Source of the DNA: Uranotaenia lowii
Lineage: Eukaryota; Arthropoda; Insecta; Diptera; Culicidae
Assembly: GCF_029784155.1 (NCBI RefSeq)
Contig: NC_073692.1
Location: 233,820,503 to 233,884,502 of the forward strand
Length of the DNA: 64,000 nucleotides
Direction of reading: 5' to 3'
Positions 33,430 through 43,135 of the stretch are shown in pieces; position 1 is the first letter of the stretch, and every line of letters starts with the position of its first letter. The notes beneath the pieces are model-generated. The model was not told where the DNA came from. It made no database searches and saw nothing but the letters and a program-made list of their open reading frames with translations. The position numbers and the translations under genes are program-made.

Positions 33430-33798
33430 CTGATAAAACATATTTTAAATTAGATTCTCTTGTATATATAGTAGGCATTACATGTTATTTTCTCTTAGAT
33501 TCTTTATTGTATTTTTTTGCATATATTTAACATAACATGAGAAAAAATAAGTACATAGTTAACATTTTTGTAAAGTCTTGATTGATTTTTTTTTTTTTTA
33601 ATTTTTTTTTTTTTAATAATTTTTTTTTTTTTATATATATATATATATTTTTTTGTTTTATTTATTTACTTATTCTCTCTTTTTTTTTTACTGATAAGCT
33701 AAGTGGAAATGATTTCAATTTAGTTCAAATTCAATGTAATTAGTAAAAGCTAGTTTCAAATATGTAGTCGTGTAATCATGTTAATCAGTCTTACGTAC
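33430..33798 (-). other. Intron-like gap between element B gag and pol
   Basis: 369 bp of very AT-rich sequence with long T and A runs. A GTACGT donor immediately follows the Asp codon of gag's EDVRK region (33799/33798) and TTTTATCAG at 33430 precedes the pol ATG; the two exons are in the same phase (0). The more consensus-like GTAAGA four bases further in would shift the frame. The arrangement is also kept in the plus-strand copy (5972-6329, 358 bp). Alternatively pol could be translated separately. Confidence 0.6.
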
Positions 33799-35209
33799 AT
33801 CTTCAATCGCGATTTCTTGATTTTCAATCAATGCAATCTTCTTAACGTCAACAGGATCTGGTTCGGAAGTTGAAAGTCGTTTGGAGGGTCTGCGGAACTC
33901 TTGTCGTGGCCTTTGATATAAAAAGTTTCCCGTACGGCATGCTTCCTCGTAGTGACCCCATCGAGAACATTTTCCGCATTGCTTATTTTTGTACTCGCAT
34001 TCATAGCCTTTATGAGATGGACTGTCACAACGAAAACATCTTATTTCTGTTTGGCGCTCTGAGCGAGGTTGCTGTGGAGCCCGCCAGGAACCTCTAGAAC
34101 CTACGTTCCGACGATTATCACTTTGTCGATTAATGAACTGTCGCTGTTTATTGAATCTTTGAGAAGCTGTTTTCGGGAAATCATTAGATGCCAGGGGAGC
34201 CAATGTAGCTGAATCCTGTTCGTGTCTTAGCCGGAAATATTCTTCATTAATTTTTATCGTTTCAATTTCCCGAACTTTATCTACCAAGTCCGAGAAACAT
34301 TTATTACGTCCAAGTAATTTTAACGCCATCTTTCTAACTTCTTGGTTTCGAGCATGGCCAGCAATTACTGAAACGATTTCTTTGAACTCTTTTCCTGCGT
34401 CGAAATCGCAAAGACGTGCTAAGGCTCCTACTCTGTTGATAAATCCCAAATCCGACTCGTTCGGTTTTTGGACCATAAGTGCTAATTTACGTCTCTGAAG
34501 CATCACGTCTGAGGTTGAGCTGAAATACGTTCCTAAACGAGTCATCGCATTGGAATAGGGATTCAGCTCTACATCCGGGGTTTCCTTAGTACTCTTTGTG
34601 TTTCGAAAAATTTCCAATAGTTGTTTTCCGGCTTTAAGTTTGAATATAGTAAATCGTATGTCTTCTTCCGTTATACCCGCCAGTTTCAGAGATCCTTCCA
34701 ATAGTTCTTTCCATTCTTCAAATACGTGTCGGTCGATCTCCTCTCCATCATTCTCTGGTCGACATTCTGGTATAGTGATTGATGACATCGATATTTGGTT
34801 CATCGAAGCAAAAAGCCGCGAGTCTTCAATGTTTGGTCGGGATGACCTCGAAGTGGAGTTCGAAGCCGATTTGCTACCAGCTTGTTTTCTACCACGAGTA
34901 CTAAGTGTGTCAATTTCTGAGCTTGCTTCGATTACATTATCCTCAATGTTTGGTCGGGATGATCTCGGTGTGGATTGTGAAGTCGATTTGCCACTAGTTT
35001 GTTTTGTACCACGAGTACTAAGTGGGTCAATTTCTGTACTGGGTTCGATGACGTTCTCTTGGTGCCCCTGTGGTCTAATCAATCGAGTCTGTAACGATGT
35101 TATCGCTTCCATTGCTTTTTGCAAATCTTTCTGTAGCTGTGCAGTCTTCGTACGTTCTTCAGCGAGTTGCTTGGCCAAATCGTCTGTTTTGCTTGGTTTC
35201 TTGGACTTC
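33781..35209 (-). CDS. Element B gag, main exon
   Basis: Gag forms the retrotransposon particle and binds RNA. The main exon starts at or upstream of 35209 (acceptor TTCAATTTTAG) with KSKKPSKTDD; the frame has no usable ATG here, only a TTG, so translation must begin in an upstream exon. The N-terminal 50 residues look coiled-coil forming (LAKQLAEERTKTAQLQKDL). A Ser-rich section with two similar SSRPNIED blocks follows, then the capsid-like core, then two CX2CX4HX4C zinc knuckles (CFRCDSPSHKGYEC, CGKCSRWGHYEEAC). If unspliced, it stops at 33781; if the gap downstream is removed, it continues into pol. Confidence 0.85.
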
Positions 35210-37213
35210 CTAAAATTGAAAAGAACATCATGACATATCACCAAGATTTCTAAGTTGTAATCAATTTCAACGTCTTAATATTTTAAATTTGTTACCCATC
35301 CAATTTCTAAGCTATTTCTTTAGGACGTGAGGAATTCTCAATTGTTACTGGTCACGTCAAAATATTTGAATTTTCTTGTTAATTTTTTTTTTTTTTATTT
35401 TATTTTATTTTTTTTTTTTTATTTTCCAGTTTCTTGAATAAATTGATCAGATTTATGACTTACGCCTTAACCAAATGTTTTGCTACTTTCTAAGGACAAA
35501 TAAGCGTTGAGTATGTTCTAAAAATGTTAAGCGTGTTTTATTTATTTTCGATTTGTTTGTTTATTCGTAGTATTGATAGCACACAATTGTGAAAATATGC
35601 CATTTAAGACGCTCATCCACCGGAAAACACAGGATAATAAAAGCGTTTGTCCATCCATATCTCTCTCCTGCTGGCCCTACAAGATTCGCTGGGACTTATC
35701 GGTGGAAGAATTGAATCTTTAACTGGAAACTAGGAATAACTCGAAGCGAACAAATGGAAGAAAGAAGAGAGCTATCAACTGCCAGCAATGAATCTACCGT
35801 AGGAAGGATAGGCATGTACGGCAGACATTGCGTTAGTACAGAACTAGAATCGTTTCGAAGAGTGTTTAGTGTTGTTTTTTTTTTGTCAACTACTTGGTCA
35901 TTACTTAGCTTTGTGCAGAGTAGTCAGTCATTCCCACTCGGCGAAAATTGTACTGATTCGTTTACCTATATTATGACTTGTGAATTGACCATGATCTAAA
36001 GTTTTATAATTTCAAGTGTGCATAACAGTATCTGGTCGATGTAAGCTAGTTCGCATTTATGTAATGAGTCAGGTTACTAGGTCATTGTTCTGATAATAAT
36101 TTTTTTTTTTTTTTTTAATTTTTACTGATTCTTGTAGATTTTTATTTTTCTATTATTATATTTTTTTTTGCGTATTCTCGTCAAGAGTGTTCCTAAGATA
36201 TTTGAAGGGAATCTTCTTTTTTTCGTTTAAAGATTTTTTTTTTTAATTGTCTAGATTTTTGGTTTTATCTTGCTCGTTGAGGAGACCGTGTTTTTTTTTA
36301 AGAAAAACATTTTTTTTCTATTATGCTGTCTAAGTGTTAGGCGAAAGCCATGTTTTTTTTTTTAACTTTTATTTGTATGTTTTAATTGCGTCGTAGTTTA
36401 ATGTTAATCTTTGTACTTTCCCGTTTATGTGATTTGCTAGTTTATGATAACCTTCTCACATGATCATGATGAATTGATCGCGATTTTTCAGATTTTCCTT
36501 TTTTTTTGCTATTGTTGGTCGTTTTATTTATTTAACATTTTATTGGTGACTAGACGATTATTCTCTAAATTTGATTCCCTTTGTAACAACTTATTTTTAT
36601 TATTATTATTTTTTTTATTCTAAGCTCTTATCTATTTTTTTTTTTTGCCTTTCGATACTTTTTTTTTCACAATTCCTTTTTCTGTTGCATTTTATCCTCT
36701 TTTTTTTTTTTTGACTGCAATATATTTCATTTGATTTTCATTTCAACCTCCTTTTTTTTTTGGCTGAATATTTCTTGACTTTTCTCTTTTTTTTTAAGTC
36801 ATTTTGAAAAGCCTCTCCTTTTGTTTGGCTGAATATTTCTTGACTTATCTCCTCTTTTTTTTTTAAGTCCTTTTGATTAGCCTCTCCTTTTTTTTTTGGC
36901 TAAAAATTTCCTGACTTATCTCTTTTTTTTTTTTAAGTCCTAATGAAAAGCCTCTCCTTTTTTTTTTGGCTTCGCGTATTTTTTTGTTTGCTAACTTTTC
37001 CATTTTCTTCTTTTCTTTTGCGAGTTTTTATTTTTTTTTTTTTTGCTTGTAGCAATCGATTGAATTACGTTTTTTTTTCACTCTGTTAGGGGTTCCAATT
37101 ATCTTTTAAAAATATGGCGTCCGTCAAATTAAATATTTCCACCAACACTTTTCTCTAACCATCATTTTCTTGTTTCTCAATTTCATTTATTCACTTTTCC
37201 TGAAAATACTTAC
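35210..37213 (-). other. Long leader intron of element B (putative)
   Basis: A strong GTAAGT donor lies at 37213-37208, 70 nt into the element interior. Two candidate acceptors exist: TTCTTTTCAATTTTAG at 35210, with a good pyrimidine tract but one base out of phase with exon one, and CAACTTAG at 35250, in phase but with a poor tract. The interval is extremely T-rich on the plus strand (A-rich in the transcript) and holds a three-unit tandem repeat at 36755-36970. No conserved coding frame is seen in it. The plus-strand copy retains about 900 bp of it. Confidence 0.5.
36755..36970 (-). repeat. Tandem repeat of about 71 bp in the leader of element B
   Basis: Three units on the plus strand, each with TTTTGGCT, a GACTT.TCTC..TTTTTTAAGTC block and AAGCCTCTCC (with small changes). 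In the transcript sense they give A-rich purine tracts. The plus-strand copy of B does not reach this part. Confidence 0.75.
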
Positions 37214-37283
37214 TTGCTTTTAACTGTCGGATCCTTTCCAGAAGTTCCTGGGGTGTTTTTGGTTCCGGAAACCGGTGCGCCAT
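37214..37283 (-). CDS. Element B putative first gag exon, starting at the primer-binding site
   Basis: An ATG sits at 37283-37281, directly adjoining the LTR end (37284), so that the start codon shares bases with the expected primer-binding site (TGGCGCACCGG..., 37282 leftward). Twenty-three codons (MAHRFPEPKTPQELLERIRQ then LKA) are followed by a GTAAGT donor. The amphipathic QELLERIRQL run would continue naturally into the coiled-coil of the main gag exon. Exon status is inferred from the donor and from the lack of an ATG in the main exon. Confidence 0.5.
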
Positions 37284-37689
37284 TGTCGGAAACATCCATT
37301 TTACTTAAACCGTCCATCACTTCCAAAACTACTTTTCAGAATGATCTATCAGCGTTCCTCCGTTCGTGTTCTTCTTGCTTTCTCGCTCTTCCTCTTTTCA
37401 GAGCAACCCGGTTCTATCCTCTCTCATTCTCCCTTGGCAAGAGTCATGCAACGGGTAACGCTGGCTATTTTCGTTAAACGAAATGATTTTCTCGCTGGCA
37501 CAACGGGAAGATTATGCACTCAAAGAAATGTTAATACAACTTAACGAATCATGCACTCAAAGAAATGTTTCAATTAAAATTATTAAATTTCCAATATTCC
37601 ATCCTGTTTTTTTTAATTCCATTTTTTTTTTATCTATCGTTAATTTATTTTATGATTATTTTCTCTTTTAATCTCTATTGTTCTCTACA
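37284..37689 (-). repeat. Element B 5' LTR
   Basis: 406 bp, same sequence as 29623-30028. Followed on the coding strand by A then TGGCGCACCGG, the likely primer-binding site. Confidence 0.95.
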
Positions 37690-37694
37690 GACCT

Positions 37695-39742
37695 CTCCTG
37701 TGTTTTAAAGTCATGTCGAATTCTTGGAATCTCATCGACCACCGCGAAAGTCTAGAACTGGGCCGCCACTTTGAGTTGCAGATGAATGTGATTGCTGAGC
37801 AATCCGTTATCAACGTGAAATGGGACCCCTCAACATAAGATCTAAAATATTCGATTGCCTCGAGGGCTGCTAGTCCCTCTTTGTCCGTCGGGCCGTACCT
37901 TCTTTCGCAAGCAGTTAGTTTCCTAGAAAAATATGCTATGATGTGTTCCCTCTCATCTAACTGTTGAGTCAGAATGCCTGCTAAAGCTGAGTCGCTTGCA
38001 TCAGTTTGAATACAAAATTCTTTTGTCCAATCCGGGTTTTTCAGAATTGGTTCAGCCATCAATTTTTCTTTGAGGGTCCTAAAAGCAGCTTCTGCTCTTT
38101 CGGTCCAAACAAGTTTTCTTGGTTTCCCTTTGAGAAGATCGGAAATTGGTGCTGAAATATCACTAAAGTTGGGGATGAAGTTTCTGTAGTATCCAGCCAT
38201 ACCAAGAAATCTTCTAATTTCCTTTAGGGTTTTCGGTCTTACAAAGTTGGAGATCGCGCTCACCCTCTCTGGGTTTGGCTGGTATCCGTTCTGTGAAAGA
38301 ATAAATCCCAAATATTTAATTTTTTTGACGCAAAATTTACATTTTTCCAAGTTTATTGAGAGATTGGCTTCTTTTAAACAATTTGCTACAATTTCCAGAT
38401 ATTTAATATGGTCATTGAAGTTATTTGTTGCCACTATGATATCGTCTAGATATGCGAAAACATAGGGTTCAAATTTACCTTCTTGCAAAATTTTATCAAG
38501 AATTCTAGAAAGGGTTGCACTACTATTGCAGAGCCCGAATGGTAACCGTTTGTAATTAAACAACCCTCTTCCTATAATTTTAAAACTCGTATATCTTCGA
38601 GAATTTTCTTTGAGTTTGACCTGCAGAAAGGAATCTTTTAAGTCGATTACCGAAAAGTAAATATTTTTGCCTAAGTTGCTAAGAATTCGCATAGAGTTGG
38701 CTAATGGGTAAGCATCTTTTATTGTTTTTGCGTTTAATTTTCTAGCATCAAGACATAACCTTATATCACCGTTTTCTTTAGTGACTGGCACAACATGCAA
38801 AGACCAATCTGAATTTGACGGTTCTATGATCTCTAAACGCAGTAGTCTATCGATTTCCGCATTGATTTTCTTCTGTATGCTTGGTGACCAAGGGTGAGGG
38901 TTGAGGTGGATTGGTTTTTCATCGCTCAGAATGATCTCGTGTTCCAAAACATTGCAAGGATCCAAACGATGTTCTTGCGAGCATTTGAATAATGATTTTA
39001 CTCTCTTCAGGCTATCCTTTTCTTCAAGAGTTAGTGGATGTGTGTTTTCTTCATCCCCCAATTCAGCTAAAGATTTGAAAATGTCCTCTGAGGAGTCTAC
39101 TGAACAAATCATCAAATTGTTGTCTGCTCCCACCATAGATAATTTTACATTGAATAGTTTAAAGAAATCCATTCCAAGTAAACAGCGATCTCCGAGCTGC
39201 GGAACTACCAGACATGGAAGAATCTTCGTCCTTTCATTCACTGTGAAGGGAATATCTACATAACCTTCAATTACCAGCTGCTCTCCACTGGCTGTTGAGA
39301 GTTTAATTTTCTTTTGGAGTGGCTGGGTCTCTAGGTAATCCATTATGTTTCCGAAATATTTTCCAACAATCGAGACCTGACTCCCGCTATCCAATAACCC
39401 AACAGCTTGAAAGCCTAGAATGTTGAATTTTAAATAATATCTCTCGTCTCCCTGCAAATTAATTAGAATCGAATCAATATTATGGAAATAAGTGAAATAT
39501 TCATTTTCGCCATTAGCTGAAGTTATGTTGTTATAATTTTCTTCTCTGGGATGTTCTCTTGTTAAAGCAACAGGTTTGTTGAAAACTGAATTTCGATAGA
39601 AATCTGTTACACCTAGCTCTGATTCATGAATAAGATTTGAAAATTGTGAAGCGTCTAAATCATCGGGGTATGGGGTCAGGTAAGGGAAATTTACCCCAGC
39701 TGATTTCCCTTCCTTGAGTTTTTTTGGTAGCAGAAGGGACAT
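37695..39742 (-). CDS. Element A pol, N-terminal part: protease, reverse transcriptase, RNase H
   Basis: Reached by -1 frameshifting from gag. Protease motif VGLLDSGSQVSIVG near residue 115; reverse transcriptase with CLDARKLNAKTI, FSVIDLKDSFLQV, RLPFGLCNSSAT and catalytic FAYLDDIIVA; a connecting domain with RRFLGMAGYYRNFIPNFS; RNase H with Asp in CIQTDASDSALAGIL, Glu in DKEGLAALEAIE and Asp in LITDCSAITF. It ends at the GACCT duplication of element B; the few codons after it come from the LTR. The frame is otherwise intact. Gag and pol overlap by about 50 bases. Confidence 0.92.
39671..39724 (-). promoter_or_regulatory. Programmed -1 ribosomal frameshift signal between A gag and pol
   Basis: Slippery heptamer A AAA AAC in gag phase at 39724-39718 (codons CAA AAA AAC). 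After a six-base spacer, a perfect nine-base stem AAGGGAAAT/ATTTCCCTT (39711-39703 with 39690-39682) follows. Its loop contains TGGGGT (39698-39693), which can pair with ACCCCA (39676-39671) to give an H-type pseudoknot. The gag stop TAA (39693-39691) lies in the loop. The pol frame is -1 relative to gag, as required. Confidence 0.88.
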
Positions 39743-42669
39743 TCTTCATAATGAAAGTCTGGTATTCCACAAACATAACAAAAAATTTGCCTACGGAAGA
39801 AACATTTGGTGAAGTGATGTCCAATTTTCCTGCAATTAAAACACACATTTTCCGGGGGTGTTTTATAATGTTTTAGGATATCTTCTGTGGACATTTCTTT
39901 CCACGAAGAACCAATCTTGGGAATACTCGAAGCAGGTTGGTCTAAAACCCTTCGATTTTGATTAGGGTATTGTGGCTGGTCCCTTCTGCCTTCATTTGTT
40001 GTTTTGTTAGAATAATTTGTTTTGTAATTGTTTTGTCTTCTGTTTTGTTCATATTTGCCCTCCAGGTTCGGTAGTATTTGCTCTTGGTTAAATGTCACTT
40101 TATTGCATTCTGGTTCTTCGAGTTTTGTAAAAAATTTTTGATTGGGATCACATGGTTTTTGATAATTCGAATTTAACTGATTTGAGAAATGTGTTTCATT
40201 AATTTTCATATTTTCCATGTCAAAGTTAAATTTATTTATTAAATTTTCGTTATTCGAATCTATTCGCTCACAGAGTTCCTCTAACTGTCTCAAATTGGAA
40301 ACCCTGACTAATGAAAGGCGATCTCTGTATCCAGGTCTAATTATGTGCCAAATTATTTCAAACTTCTCTTGTTCTGAAAACGGTATTGTCCGACAAAGGA
40401 AAAACTGTTCCATGCGAACTAAAAAGTTAGAAAATGATTCATTCCTGTTTTGGAACATTGACAACGATTTTATTTTAATAAAATGGTCAATGTTCCCAGG
40501 TAAAAACTGTTTTCTTAGGCACTGTACAAAATAGTCCCAGTTTGTTAATCTCAGAGCAGGCCATTTTGTTACGAACCACACACTCGCAGGGCCAATTAGT
40601 AATTGATGTACCGATTGGAATAATTCTGATTTGGTAACATTCTCCGAAGCAGCAAAAAATTCAACTTGACGTAAAAATAAATTCAATCCTACTCCATTAT
40701 CTGTACCCGCATATTTTATGGGCCAACGCGACACTGGTAAGGTTTTTCTAGGTCTACATGTGTTCCCGGAAACGTTGTGGAACAATGGGTTTCCCCTAAA
40801 AAGATCATTGTACTCATCTTCAGGTATATTGAATCCTGGTGGTAGCAACACTTCATGCCGTTCAGCATAATCAAAAGCAATAAGAGGTCGCTGTTTTTCC
40901 GCATAAATTCTTCTATGAACGTCCCGATCAATTTTTTTATTAGTTTGGTCGTTCCCGGATCTTGAACGGTTATTCCAACGGGGCGGGCTTGAAATGTGGT
41001 TTCTTTCTTGGTCCGATTTCATTTTTCGATCGCGATTCGTTTGCATATTTTCATCAAAAACACAAAGTTTTGCCGTGGAACTAGTACTTTTCTTACCGTT
41101 TTGGATATCTGTCCAGTCTAGCCTCGCATTGGGTTCTGGGATGCTCAGATTCCTTCTTTTCGTCCCTGTTCTTGTTTCCGCCCAGTTGGTAAAATATTCC
41201 TCACGATTTTTCCTGCGAATATTGTCGACACGTTCAGCGTTCCACGTTCCGTATTTTTTTATATCGTCCGATTCCGTCCAGTCTAGCCGCACATTGGGTT
41301 CTGGGATGCTCGGATGTCGGTTGCTTCGATTTTTTTGCGATTCCGTCCGGTCTAGCCACGCATTGGGTTCCGAGGTGCTCGGAATATAACCTCGATTTCC
41401 ATAACGCGATTCCGTCCGGTCTAGCCACGCATTGGGTTCCGGGGTGCTCGGAATATAACTGCGATTTCGATAACGCGATTCCGTCCGGTCTAGCCACGCA
41501 TTGGGTTCCGGGGTGCTCGGAATACAACTTCGACTTCGATAACGCGATTCCGTCCGGTCTAGCCACGCATTGGGTTCCGGAGTGCTCGGAATATAACCTC
41601 GATTTCCATAACGTGATTCCGTCCGGTCTAGCCACACATTGGGTTCCGGGGTGCTCGGAATATAATAACTTCGATTTTCATAACGCGATTCCGTCCGGTC
41701 TAGCCACGCATTGGGTTCCGGGGTGCTCGGAATATACTTTCGGTTCTTTACGCGCGATTCCGTCCGGTCTAGCCACGCATTGGGTTCCGGGGTGCTCGGA
41801 ATATGTCTTCGACATCCATAACGCTGTTCCGTCCGGTCCTGCCACTTGTTGGGTTCCGGTATGCTAGGATTGTAATTACGATATCTTCTATCCGATTCCG
41901 TCCAGTCTAGCCACGCATTGGGTTCTGGGGTGCTCGGATCTCGGATTCCTTGTTTCATTCCCGATTCCGTCCGGTCTAGCCACGCATTGGGTTCCGGGAT
42001 GCTCGGAATGTATTTTTGATTTCTTCTACGCGATTCTGTCCTGTCAAGCAATGCAATAGGGTCTGAAGTACTAGGAATATTATGTCGATTACCATTACGC
42101 GATTCCGTCCGGTCTAGCCACGCATTGGGTTCCGGGGTGCTCGGAATATAATCTTTACAACTCTTTCGCGATTCCGTCCGGTCTAGCCTCGCATTGGGTT
42201 CCGGGATGCTCGGAATGTATTTTTGATTTCTTCTACGCGATTCTGTCCTGTCACGCAATGCACTATGATCTGAAGTACTAGGAATATTATGTCGATTACC
42301 ATTACGCGATTCCGTCCGGTCTAGCCACGCATTGGGTTCCGGGGTGCTCGGAATATAATATTTACTATTCTTTCGCGATTCCGTCCGGTCTAGCCTCGCA
42401 TTGGGTTCCGGGATGCTCGGAATATACGTTTCGGTTGCTTTTGAATTGATACTTTTTGTCGATGTTTCAGGCCCAGGGGGCAAATTTAAAATAGTCGAAT
42501 TTACTTCAGCTACTTTCTCTTTCTCGCTTACCTTAACGTCCTCAGCTTTCTTAGCATAAATCGCTGTTAAATGTTCGCGGAACTTCGGCGAAATTTCAAG
42601 CCTCCTTATAGCTTTTTGGCTCAACTTTCTAACGTTCATTTCGGGCGAGCTTTCTTCGTTGCTCGTCAT
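39691..42669 (-). CDS. Element A gag with 18 tandem 23-residue repeats
   Basis: 992 residues from the ATG at 42669 (MTSNEESSPEMNVRKL); the frame is open 17 codons further but only from a GTG. That is about twice the usual Ty3/gypsy Gag length. The extra length is an array at about residues 85-510 of units IPSTPEPNAWLDRTESR plus six variable, basic/aromatic residues. After it come a capsid-like region (LRQVEFFAASENVTKSELFQ, FLVRMEQFFLCRTIPF), a basic Asn/Gln-rich stretch and two zinc knuckles, CFNCRKIGHHFTKC (CX2CX4HX4C) and a variant CYVCGIPDFHYEEC (CX2CX5HX3C). Gag would form the particle and bind RNA. The array's role is unknown. Confidence 0.9.
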   Translation of the reverse strand: MTSNEESSPEMNVRKLSQKAIRRLEISPKFREHLTAIYAKKAEDVKVSEKEKVAEVNSTILNLPPGPETSTKSINSKATETYIPSIPEPNARLDRTESRKNSKYYIPSTPEPNAWLDRTESRNGNRHNIPSTSDHSALRDRTESRRRNQKYIPSIPEPNARLDRTESRKSCKDYIPSTPEPNAWLDRTESRNGNRHNIPSTSDPIALLDRTESRRRNQKYIPSIPEPNAWLDRTESGMKQGIRDPSTPEPNAWLDWTESDRRYRNYNPSIPEPNKWQDRTEQRYGCRRHIPSTPEPNAWLDRTESRVKNRKYIPSTPEPNAWLDRTESRYENRSYYIPSTPEPNVWLDRTESRYGNRGYIPSTPEPNAWLDRTESRYRSRSCIPSTPEPNAWLDRTESRYRNRSYIPSTPEPNAWLDRTESRYGNRGYIPSTSEPNAWLDRTESQKNRSNRHPSIPEPNVRLDWTESDDIKKYGTWNAERVDNIRRKNREEYFTNWAETRTGTKRRNLSIPEPNARLDWTDIQNGKKSTSSTAKLCVFDENMQTNRDRKMKSDQERNHISSPPRWNNRSRSGNDQTNKKIDRDVHRRIYAEKQRPLIAFDYAERHEVLLPPGFNIPEDEYNDLFRGNPLFHNVSGNTCRPRKTLPVSRWPIKYAGTDNGVGLNLFLRQVEFFAASENVTKSELFQSVHQLLIGPASVWFVTKWPALRLTNWDYFVQCLRKQFLPGNIDHFIKIKSLSMFQNRNESFSNFLVRMEQFFLCRTIPFSEQEKFEIIWHIIRPGYRDRLSLVRVSNLRQLEELCERIDSNNENLINKFNFDMENMKINETHFSNQLNSNYQKPCDPNQKFFTKLEEPECNKVTFNQEQILPNLEGKYEQNRRQNNYKTNYSNKTTNEGRRDQPQYPNQNRRVLDQPASSIPKIGSSWKEMSTEDILKHYKTPPENVCFNCRKIGHHFTKCFFRRQIFCYVCGIPDFHYEECPFCYQKNSRKGNQLG

Positions 42670-43135
42670 GATGGTTTTTAAGGGTTTATTCTCACTATTA
42701 TCAGTCCTAACACAGTGCACAGTCTAACTTCAAGACTTTTTCACGCGCGGTATAATTTCACGATTGTTTATGTTTCACAGTTATCGTTTTCGAGAGTCGG
42801 CTTGTGGTGTCACTACATCCAAACGATAATATTTTTCGGGTTGCCAGTTTTGTTACTTATTGAGTTGATTCGAATAAAAAAGTAAACTGAAAAGATATTT
42901 AATAATGTAATTTTTATGCGAGTATTGAATAAATTATTGATGACGAAGAAAGGTGGAATTGATAAATATGAAATAGAATGCTCAGAAATGCTAGTATGGA
43001 CTGATTATTTGAAAAAATTGTATCACAAGAAGAATTATTCTGAAAATTTCAAAAATGACTTACTCAATATAAAATACGTTGAAGTACCTGGCGAGTATTG
43101 CATACATTATCACCTTAATTGTTGTTGGGCGCCAT
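42670..43135 (-). other. Element A leader and primer-binding site
   Basis: Untranslated leader of about 466 bases. The primer-binding site begins one base inside the LTR with TGGCGCCCAACAACAA (43134 leftward), a TGGCGCC start like those pairing with lysine tRNA in some gypsy elements; the tRNA match beyond the first bases was not verified. The antisense 74-codon frame at 42916-43140 is probably chance. Confidence 0.65.

Larger units (their letters stand above)
29623..37689 (-). mobile_element. Element B: complete intron-containing Ty3/gypsy retrotransposon nested in A
   Basis: 8,067 bp, with two 406-bp LTRs that look identical and a 5-bp GACCT duplication (29618-29622 and 37690-37694). Coding order leftward: small first exon, long leader intron, gag, intron-like gap, protease-RT-RNase H, 81-bp intron, integrase. 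No envelope gene. B interrupts A pol, so it is younger than A. A purine tract AGAGAAGAGGAGCAA (30029-30043) abuts the 3' LTR. The rearranged copy at 3693-8237 is a close relative. Confidence 0.95.

Noticed and set aside
34598..35233. 211-codon frame opposite element B gag (and 222 codons at 4623-5291)
   Set aside because: Antisense shadow of gag, kept in both copies by homology only.
41234..41635. 133-codon alternative frame over the gag repeat array
   Set aside because: A repeated DNA unit of 69 bp keeps all frames open; the frame with zinc knuckles and capsid region is the real one.
41350..42430. Regularly spaced repeats that could suggest a CRISPR array
   Set aside because: The 69-bp periodicity is coding repeats inside a retrotransposon gag; there are no cas genes and the genome is eukaryotic.
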